Source of the DNA: a virus
Direction: 5' to 3' (one strand)
Length of the DNA: 22,793 nucleotides
IMG/VR virus record: IMGVR_UViG_3300044987_000088
Coordinates: 1 to 22,793 of that record
The notes under the pieces are model-generated. The model was not told where the DNA came from, made no database searches, and worked only from the letters and a program-made list of their open reading frames with translations. Position numbers and translations under genes: made by a program. Every line of letters begins with the position of its first letter. Within the stretch, counting starts at the first letter, position 1. This document shows, one piece after another, positions 12,677-21,600 of this stretch.

Positions 12677-14889
12677 TGTCAGCCAAGGTCTTCTCCCTAG
12701 ACACGCAGCCGGGCATTCAGCGCGACGGCACGGTATTTGACAGGGTGTTCTACACCGACGGCGAGTGGGTCCGCTTCCAGCGCGGCCGCCCGCGCAAGAT
12801 TGGTGGCTTCCGGGTCATCTCTGGCCAGCTCACTGGGCCCTCACGCGGGATCTGGGTCAACCCCCAGAACGCCTTCACCTCAATTTTCAGCGGCTACAAC
12901 GACGGCTTGCAGGTCCTGACCATTGACAACAACGGCGTAGGCGCTGGCGTGGGCAATTTTACCCTGTCCAACTTCACCCAGACCGACCTAAACCTCTGGC
13001 AGTTTGACGGCTTTTACGACGTGGCTGGCACCGGCTTGCAGTCTCTCGTGGCGCACCCCGGCCAAAACCTTGCCTCCATCAGCAATGACAACAACACGCC
13101 CGTGCTGATTGGCGACATCACCGCGTTGACGATGCAGCAGGTTGGGGTGTTTACCGACTCTGGCTCCACAACAAATTTGAGCCCTACGGTGACGTTAGCC
13201 GCCGCAAACCCGCTGATCGGCGCTGGCCAGACTGTGACCGGATCAGGCATACCTGCCAACACTACGGTGGTGTCAATATCTACCACCACGCTGACATTGT
13301 CAAATAACGCCACGGCCACGGCCACGGTCACGCTGACCTTCAACAACAATATCGCGGTGTCCGGCGGCGTTGTGTCGCTGCACCCGTACCTGTTTGTCTA
13401 CGGCAACAACGGCTTGATCCAGAACTGCTCGGCAGGCAATACCAACGATTGGGTCTCAGCCGACGCCAATGCGACCAACGTGGCCTCCGGCAAGATTGTG
13501 CAGGGCCTACCCGTCAGGGGCGGCTCAAACGCGCCTTCTGGCCTGTTCTGGAGCCTTGACAGCCTGATCCGCGTGTCTTTCATCGGCGGCACCGGTTCGC
13601 CTCCTCAATACTGGCGCTACGACATCATCAGCAGCCAGTCTTCCATTCTTTCGTCGCAGTCGGCCATTGAGTACGACGGCGTCTATTACTGGTGCGGCGT
13701 TGACCGATTCTTGCTTTACAACGGTGTTGTGAAGGAGATCCCCAACACCATGAACCAGAACTACTTCTTTGACAACCTGAACTATGACCAGCGTCAGAAG
13801 GTGTGGGCAACGAAGGTCCCCCGGTTTGGTGAGATCTGGTGGTTCTATCCTCGTGGGGATGCTACCGAATGCACCGACGCCATCATCTACAACGTGCGCG
13901 AAAACACTTGGTACGACGCCGGTGAGGCCCGTGGTGCCCAGCGCTCCGCCGGGTACTTCTCGCAGGTGTTTGCCTACCCCGTGGCGGCCGATTGGCATGG
14001 CAGCACGGCCGAAACCGTATTTACAGGCACTTTTAACGAGGTGTCCGGCAGCGTTTTCCTGTTCAGCGATACCTACAGCACGCAGGCCGCGCTCGGGCAG
14101 GTTATCACCGGCTCCAACATCCCAACGAACACGACCGTGGTGGCCATTACGACCAGCAACATTGAGACACTTGGTGCCATCACCCCGGGCTCTGGTTACG
14201 TCAACGGCTCATACGTCGGTGTAGCCCTCACAGGAGGCTCAGGATCGGGCGCTACGGCCACGATTGGCGTTGCTGGAGGGGTAGTAGCCTCGGTGACCAT
14301 TGTGGCCCGTGGAGCGGGTTATTTGGTGGGCGACGTTCTGAGCGCCACGGCGGCCAGCTTGGGCGGTTCCGGAGCTGGTTTTTCCATTCCGGTGACGGAC
14401 ATTTATGCCCAAGCCATCCAGATGTCAGCGGCGGCCACTGGAACCGGATCGGTGTCATTGACCTTTTCAATCCCGGCTGACCTCATTGCCATGTACCAAC
14501 ACGAAATTGGAACGGACGAGATTGATGGCCAAAACGTGCGGGCCATTCTGAGCTCATTTGAGACCAACGATCTGAGCTGGATGGGCGGCGGACCGTCGCA
14601 GCCAACGCCAGAAGGACAAAACCGCTGGATCCGCTTGGAGCGCGTCGAGCCTGATTTTGTGCAGTCCGGGGAAATGTCCATGGTTGTGACTGGGCGACCA
14701 TTTGCGCAGGGCGAGGACAAGGATTCGGACCCTTACATTTTTGGGCCTAACACCGGAAAAATTGACCTGCGTGAACAACGTCGCGAGCTGCGATTGAAAT
14801 TCACCTCCGACGTGGCCGGTGGAAATTATCAGCTCGGCAAATTGCTTCTCAGCGCCGAGATCGGCGATGTGAGGCCGTATGGCTCTTAA
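12676..14889 (+). CDS. Tail nozzle / gp10-like stabilisation protein
   Basis: 737 residues, sharing one base with the previous stop (TGATG). The start is the conserved FDRVFYTDGEWVRFQRGRPR region of podovirus nozzle and packaged-DNA stabilisation proteins. Blade-like repeats of about 40 residues follow (residues 50-150, 230-440, 600-737), with motifs such as YWCGVDRFLLYNGVVKEIP and a conserved C-terminus GKIDLREQRRELRLKFTSD. It would plug or extend the tail tube below the adaptor. P22 gp10 is 472 residues. The extra length here comes from two inserted domains at about residues 160-223 and 447-600. Role is inferred from pattern and position after the adaptor genes. Confidence 0.75.
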   Translation: MSAKVFSLDTQPGIQRDGTVFDRVFYTDGEWVRFQRGRPRKIGGFRVISGQLTGPSRGIWVNPQNAFTSIFSGYNDGLQVLTIDNNGVGAGVGNFTLSNFTQTDLNLWQFDGFYDVAGTGLQSLVAHPGQNLASISNDNNTPVLIGDITALTMQQVGVFTDSGSTTNLSPTVTLAAANPLIGAGQTVTGSGIPANTTVVSISTTTLTLSNNATATATVTLTFNNNIAVSGGVVSLHPYLFVYGNNGLIQNCSAGNTNDWVSADANATNVASGKIVQGLPVRGGSNAPSGLFWSLDSLIRVSFIGGTGSPPQYWRYDIISSQSSILSSQSAIEYDGVYYWCGVDRFLLYNGVVKEIPNTMNQNYFFDNLNYDQRQKVWATKVPRFGEIWWFYPRGDATECTDAIIYNVRENTWYDAGEARGAQRSAGYFSQVFAYPVAADWHGSTAETVFTGTFNEVSGSVFLFSDTYSTQAALGQVITGSNIPTNTTVVAITTSNIETLGAITPGSGYVNGSYVGVALTGGSGSGATATIGVAGGVVASVTIVARGAGYLVGDVLSATAASLGGSGAGFSIPVTDIYAQAIQMSAAATGTGSVSLTFSIPADLIAMYQHEIGTDEIDGQNVRAILSSFETNDLSWMGGGPSQPTPEGQNRWIRLERVEPDFVQSGEMSMVVTGRPFAQGEDKDSDPYIFGPNTGKIDLREQRRELRLKFTSDVAGGNYQLGKLLLSAEIGDVRPYGS
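14014..14475 (+). other. Nested accessory domains inserted in the nozzle gene
   Basis: Residues 447-600 begin like a TGSNIPTNTTVVAIT beta module and finish with GTGSVSLTFSI. That module also occurs, uninterrupted, at residues 160-223 (TGSGIPANTTVVSIS...VTLTF, bases 13153-13344). In the second copy it is split by about 80 residues (497-578, bases 14164-14409) with a GSGY-x-NGSYVGVALTGGSG pattern, followed by VASVTIVARGAGYLVGD. This is a domain placed within a domain placed within the nozzle. Confidence 0.6.
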
Positions 14890-15139
14890 TCCACCGCAAA
14901 TCTATGACCCCCGCTACCACACGTTTGAGTCGTGGGCGAGCCTCATGTGCGAGCTGTACGGGGCTCAGAACCTTGAAATCCCCAACGACCTGACGGACTG
15001 GCGGCTTTGGGGCAACGGCCTGAACGCGATCGACGTATTCTCAAACGAGGCAACCCCTCGGACGGACCAGTACGATGACTGGTTTGAGTGGGCCGAGGCC
15101 ATGGTGGCGGCAGTCAACCCGGCGACACAAACAACATGA
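14879..15139 (+). CDS. Small acidic podovirus tail-region protein
   Basis: 86 residues beginning inside the end of the nozzle gene (11-base overlap). The sequence is acidic and rich in Trp and Tyr, with the motifs NPPQIYDPRYHTFESWASLM and YDDWFEWAEAMVAAVNP. It is helical without membrane segments. I do not recognise a named family. The position between nozzle and ejection-type genes suggests a small virion or assembly protein. Its stop overlaps the next start (ATGA at 15136-15139). Confidence 0.65.
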   Translation: MALNPPQIYDPRYHTFESWASLMCELYGAQNLEIPNDLTDWRLWGNGLNAIDVFSNEATPRTDQYDDWFEWAEAMVAAVNPATQTT

Positions 15140-15621
15140 GCTCAAAAGGCATTCACTCGGTGAGCTCAAAAGAGCACATGCTCAACCCTACCGACATTTT
15201 TGCGGTGGCCGCGCATGAGGACAAGTACGGCCAAAAAGCTGTATTTGCTGGAGCTAAAAAGGCGGGCATTTCCCCGGAACGCATGCTGTACTCCATCATG
15301 ATTAGCGAGTACAGCAACAAGGGTCTGATCCGGATCCGTTCCGGCAACACCCTGTTCACAATTGCGGCATTTGAGGGCCGGGTTGGTTTGACGCGCAGCT
15401 ACAACGGCGACACTGTTGAAAACTACGTTGAAAACATGCACCAATTTTTGACATCGGCTCGCAAAATGGGCTTTGACTCTCTAATTGCTTTCACGCATAC
15501 GCCTGAAGTGGTGCGCCTGTTAAAAGTTGCAGCCCGCAAGATGAAAGACCCTGCTGTCAAGACGCACTTTGACAGTTCCAAAGGCATTTTTGCCGTGTCT
15601 ACCGGCAAAAAAAGGGACTGA
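15136..15621 (+). CDS. Unrecognised protein before the ejection gene
   Basis: 161 residues with ATG 15136 chosen because it overlaps the preceding stop as ATGA. A longer in-frame start at 15088 would only add residues that shadow the previous gene. The central part has HEDKYGQKAVFAGAKKAGIS and alternating strands and helices (SNKGLIRIRSGNTLFTIAAF, then MGFDSLIAFTHTPEVVRLLK). The strand-helix order recalls an acetyltransferase-like fold, and T7 gp13 occupies a similar place, but no CoA-binding loop is visible. The function is unknown. A role in virion assembly or in the ejectosome is only positional inference. Confidence 0.6.
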   Translation: MSSKGIHSVSSKEHMLNPTDIFAVAAHEDKYGQKAVFAGAKKAGISPERMLYSIMISEYSNKGLIRIRSGNTLFTIAAFEGRVGLTRSYNGDTVENYVENMHQFLTSARKMGFDSLIAFTHTPEVVRLLKVAARKMKDPAVKTHFDSSKGIFAVSTGKKRD

Positions 15622-15623
15622 TC

Positions 15624-18600
15624 ATGAGCATTGTAAAAGACCTTGTTGAGGGTGTTGGTGGTGCAATTGGCACGGCTTTGAATGCCGTCGTAGGGGTTGT
15701 CTCTGGTGTTGGCAACGCAATTGCCGGACAGGTAAACGGACTTGCAAGAACCTTGACCGGCATCATGGAAGACCCACTCCCGACGTTGCTGCAGGTTGGT
15801 GGATCACTGGTTGGCATACCGCCTTATGTGACTGCCGCCGTCATCACTGCGGCACGAGGCGGCAACTTGGAGGATGTTGCAAAGTCAGCGGCAATTTCTT
15901 ACGGCGCGGCTCAGATCATGGGCAACACAAACATCGGCAAAGAGATTGGCAAAGTAACCCAAACGGCCGGTCAAGACTTTACCGACTCAATGGTGAAAAA
16001 CTTCAATCTGCCAGTTGACACCGCAGTTGCGGTTTCAAAGGCTGCAACAGCAAGTTTGAATTCATCAATCATAGGCGGTGTCAATGCGGCAATTAGCGGC
16101 AAGAACGTCATGGACGGCATCACCTCTGGTTTTACCTCCGGCTTGATCTACTCCTCAACCAGCAGCTACTTTGACGAGTTGAACAAAGACCCCAACTGGG
16201 GCTTGTCGCCAAAGACTCTGGACCTCATGAAGGGTGCTGGTAGCAGCGCCTTGAATTCGATTGTGTCCGGCAAAGACCCGTCTCAGGCCGTTGGCAATTA
16301 CATCGCCTCCGCCTTTATCAGCATGGGTGAAACGACGCTCAAGAAGGCCGCCACCGATGCATTTACCGAACTGACAACCGACACTAACGCGGCCAAGGCT
16401 GCGCAAGACAAGTACATCACCGCAAAAGCTGAGTTGGATGACAAGGCTCGAAGAGGCGAAGCCCTCCGCAAAGAAATAAACGACGAGTCGGCTGCCTACC
16501 AAAAAACAATCACTGAAAAATATAACCCGCTCAAGGCTGAGTACGACAAATTGGCTATTGATAGCGCGGCTGCTGTCAACACCTATACCGAACACAAAAA
16601 AATCTACGAAGACAACATCGGGTCGTACAACAACTACCAAAATATCATAGGCCAATACGGTGGGCATTACGAAAGTAGATCGGCTGGGGATGCGGATTAC
16701 GAGGCATTCATATCACACGCTCCAAGTAGACAGTCATTCTTGGATGCCGCAAACGCTGCCGCTGCTACCGCAAACGCTGCGGGGAAAACTGCTGAGAATG
16801 CCTCAATAGCCGCTCAAAAGTTGATGAGCGACAACCAGTCAATGATTGACAGCTTGACAAGCGGCAAGGCGTTGATTGACAAAAAAGTTGCTGACTTTCA
16901 GGCGATCAAAAAAGACATTGAGGACCCATCTGTTGCCGGATCCACTGCCGCCACGCTGAAGGCCGCCTCGGACGCCTACCAGACCAAATACGACGCTTGG
17001 TCCAAGACTAAGTCGGCCGCCGATCGTTCTGCTGAAAACTACACCAAGGCATTGGCTGAGGTGGCCACACGCGATGCAACCATCGACGCCCTGAACACCG
17101 GGGCCATCAAAGTTACGAGCAAGGACGCTGACAACAACTGGGTGCTGGACAACGGCATGACCCTGACCGCTCAAGGCAAGTTTGTTCAGAACGGTCAGCA
17201 GGTGTTTGCTGGCGCTGTAGGCGTCCCCCAGAAGGTTATGGACTTCAAGGCAAATGACGGTTCCAACGTCGACTTCAACTCCGAAGCAGGTCGGGTGCTG
17301 TCAGAGACTGACGTCGTCAATATCTGCAAGCGCGACTACGGCTTCGAGCCAACTACCGATGAGATTGACCGGCTTGCCGGGGCCACCTACACGGGCACAG
17401 GCAACCAAGACATCACCGCGCTGGCTGACCAGAAAGCAACAGCGGCTTACCGCTCCGTCACCGGTACAGACCCGACGGCAGATGAGCTCGCCGCCATCAA
17501 GAGGACCAACAACGTCGTTGGCAGCGCCATCAGCTTGGCCAAGACCGGTGATGCCGACCCGTGGGGGAACTTAGAGGGTGCGATGCTCAAAGGGGCATCC
17601 GGCCAAGACGTCAAGTTAACTGACGCCCAACTGACTGAAATGGTGCGCAAAGGGCTTGTTTTTGAAGGCGGCGACTTCAACACCAAGCAGGACGCGGCCA
17701 ACGCCGCCCGGTTGGCAGGTTACACGCAGTTTGAGTACGACAACAGCGTTTACACCATGCAGCCGGGAGGGCCTACAGAGAAGGATGTGTTCAAAGCCGC
17801 CATTGACATGCAGCCAACTAGAGGCGAGGCGTTTAACACTGCCCGCAGCCTGCTTGGAGCTGACAAGACCTTTGATTACAAAGGTGCGGCGTACACTACG
17901 GAGACGCGGGAAGAGCGAAATGCTCGACAGTACAACTCTGACGCGGCAATTCAAGCTCGGGTAGATTTGATCCCTGCTGTTGGCGGGTCAATCAACACCC
18001 GGACAGGCACCCCGGCAAATGTCTCAAATACTTTCATTGACCAAAAAACCAATCAAGTTGTAGAGGACACCCGAGTCTGGGACGTTTTTGGGAACGTGGT
18101 GAGCGGAAGCCTAAGTGTTGCTGACCAACCAAGGGCATTGCAGGTTGCAGGATCGCTTGTTCTTGACGCCGGAACGCAAATGATTGACGCTTTTACAGGG
18201 GCTGGTAAATTTCTTGGTGCGGTAGACAAAAACGGTGAATTTGCCAAAAACGTCAACCAGCTTGTCAACTTCAACAAAGCTCAAACTCCTCCAGAGGTAA
18301 GCGCTGAATCAGCAATTTTTTGGAGCAATGTAAAAAACGCTCAAGGCATAGCTGACACCGCAAAAGTTGTTCTTAGTTCGGTGGTTGACCAGCCGTTAAT
18401 GACTGGCTTCAACATTGCCTCAGAAATTATTCAGACGATGGGAACCTTGGGCGCTGGCGCTGGCGTTAAATATGCGTCCACGTTGTTGAAAGCGGCTCCA
18501 ACTCTTGCCGCAAAGTTAGGCATCGGCGTAGACGTGGTTTTAAACATCGGAGAATCTGCCGGAGCAGCTTACAACGAGTCGTACAAAAAAGCGTTGAACA

Positions 18601-21600
18601 GCGTCGGCGCACAAGTACGAGATGGGTCTATGACCACAGCCGATGCAGAGGCTTATGCTGAGGACACGGCAGGCAAAACTTTCCTTGCCGCAGCAGGCGT
18701 GACCGGGGCGGTCATGTTGCTTCCGGGTGGCAACGCACTTGCCAAGCAGGTGCTGGGATCAGGTGCAGAAACTGCCGCAATGAAGACAGCATTTAAAGAG
18801 GCAATAAAAACCGATGCGGCAAAGGTTGGCTATAAATTGGCCGCAGGAACATCCGTAAAGGAAACTATTGCAGAAGGCGGCGAGGCTGGTCTTATAGAGG
18901 CTGTAAGCCAGAAAATTTTAAATCCAGACGCAGATTACAACTGGAAGGATATTACCGTAACGACTATGCTGGATAGCATTTACGGAGGCGGGCATTCTGC
19001 TGTAATTGCCGCTGCTGACGTTGCTGTTTCCAACTTTAAAGACAGGCTCATTTCCTCTGGCGTTGATCAAACTGAAGTTGAAAACCTGACAAATAAAGTA
19101 ACCGATTTAGTCAAGTCGGGCAACGTGTCAGATGCGTCCATAGCAGCCTTAAAAACGGAAACTGCAAATTTATTTCAAAGTGTTGGTCTTCGCATTGATC
19201 CAACTTTGGACTTGATGAACGACCAATTTTTGGCTGGGGTTGTGTCGCAAGAAGTGGCTGGAGAGTTGAGCTTGTCTGGACTGAGTCCGGAGCAAATAGC
19301 GAAAAATTTGTCCGGTGCCGTTGCTCACGTTGAGTCCGGTCAAAAAATTGACCCAACTTACGTCGACCCGTTTTTGACGGACGAAGCAGAGGCCCGACAG
19401 ATCGCGCAAAGCCTTGGCTATACCAACCCCTCACCCGAGGTCCTGAAGAGCCTCACAGGCCCGATAAGCGAGGCTGACGCGCAAATAAAATTAGACAAGT
19501 TCTTGGGGGGCATGAACGCGTTCGAGTCAGGCAAGCCGATCGACGCTGCCGCTGCGCAAGGGATGGTAAAGGATCTCGGTCTGACCAACCTGTCAGACGC
19601 CGAAGCAATCAGCCTTGCGACAAAAATTGTTCAGAGCGTCCCAGCCGACAAATTAAGCGAGCCCAAAATGACTCCGGAACAAGTACGCACCATCATTGAT
19701 GAATTTATCGTTGCCAACCCAACCCTTACAGAGGTTCAGGTTGGACGGATTGTCAACGATGCAATTGCAAAAATTCCTGCCGGGACCTCAGCGGCTGACA
19801 TCTCCAGTTTGGTGACGACGGCAATTTCCAACATTCCCAGTGGCCTCAGCATCGACGACGTCTCAAGGGTCGTAACTGATGCCACCAAAAATCTGACGAC
19901 AAAGCTAGACACCGAAAAAGCCATTTCTGATGCGATCGGAAAAATAAACTTTCCAGCAGGGATTACCACTGCTGACGTCACCTCGGCGATCAAGACTTAC
20001 ATGACTGAAAACCCGGGCTTGTCGCTTTCTGACGTTGCCGGAAAGATTACAGAGTCGACTAAGGGTCTGGCAACTGACACCAGCGTCCAAAACGCAATCA
20101 GCACGGCATTGAAAGACGTGGCCACAACGGCAGACGTCAATAAGGCAATTTCCAACATCAAGTTCCCGGCAGGCATCACTGCGGCGGACGTGGCAGCACA
20201 GGTCAAGGCTGAGTTGATTGCCAACCCGGGCCTGACCGCTGAAGACGTTGCGGGATCAATTTCCGCCTACATGACGGCCAACCCGGGCCTGTCTGCTGCT
20301 GACGTTAAAGCGGTCATTGATGATTCAACCAAAAATTTTGCAACCAAGAAAAATATTGAAGACGCGATTGCGGAGATCAAGTTCCCGGCGGGCATTACGT
20401 CTGCCGACGTGAGTCTGGCCATCACCAACTACATGAAGGAGAACCCCGGCCTAACACTGCAGCAGGTGTCTGATGCAATTACTACCGGGACCAGCGGCCT
20501 TGCCACTGACGCAGGAGTAAAGACGTCTATCAGCGATGCCTTGAAGGGTGTTGCTACAAAAACGGACGTTGCAGATGCAATTAAGGGAATTGTGTTCCCT
20601 GCCGGGATTTCAAAGGATGACGTCACAAATTCAATTGCGGCTTACATGAAAGAGAACCCCGGCCTCTCTATCCCAGACGTAACGGCAGCAATTACAACTT
20701 ACATGACTGCCAACCCGGCCCTTACAGCCACCGACGTCACAAGCATCGTAAGCAACGCAACCAAAGACTTGGTGACCAACACCGCATTGAACACGGCGCT
20801 TGCTGGCGTTACTACCGACGTCAAAACAAAATTTGACGCCTTGACTCAAGCTCAGAAAGACGCCGTTGCCGACCAGCTCCAGCAGGGCAAGGATCTCACT
20901 AAAGCCATCACTGACACCGCTTCCGGGCTGCAGGCCAACATTGATGCGCTGTCTGGCACCGTGAAAACCCAATACGACTCTCTCACGCAAGCTCAAAAGG
21001 ATGCCGTTGCGGATCAGGTCCAACAAGGGAAAGACCTCACAAAGGCAATCACTGATTCGGCGTCTGGCCTGCAAACCCAAATTACAGGGCTGACGACTGA
21101 CGTTAAGACCAAATACGATGCCTTGACTCAGGCCCAAAAGGACGCCGTTGCATCGCAAGTTCAGCAAGGAAAAGACCTGACTACGGTCATCAATAATACG
21201 GCCTCTGGACTGCAAACGCAGATTACTGGTCTGTCAGTCGACTCTCAGACCAAGTACGACGCCTTGACGCAGGGTCAGAAGGACATTGTTGCCAATCAGG
21301 CCAAGCAAGGCGTTGACCTCACCACGGCAATCAATGATGCGTCCAAGCTGGCGACGCAACAGGTGGCTGATGTCAAGAAAGACGTCGGCGCACTGACGAC
21401 AGACGTTCAGGCCAAGTACGACCTTCTGAATCAGGGTCAAAAAGACATTGTCGCCACTCAAGTCAAGCTAGGTGTTGACGTCAACAAGGCAATCGAAGAC
21501 GCGGCCAAAACAACCTCTGGCGAAATTGCTGCTGTAAAAACAGAACTGAAAAAAGACATTGGCGAGGGTCAGACGCAGTTCAACACGCGAGTTGACGACC

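Noticed and set aside
15088-15135. Longer start for the 161-residue gene
   Set aside because: It would overlap the previous gene deeply and add shadow residues; ATG 15136 forms an ATGA overlap.
20631-21215. 194-residue open frame on the - strand with repeated segments
   Set aside because: Its repeats are the reverse shadow of repeat arrays A and B; no ribosome site or independent protein character is seen.
19668-21560. CRISPR-like array
   Set aside because: The periodic units are long, in frame and coding, with differences at synonymous positions; there are no short identical repeats with unrelated spacers.
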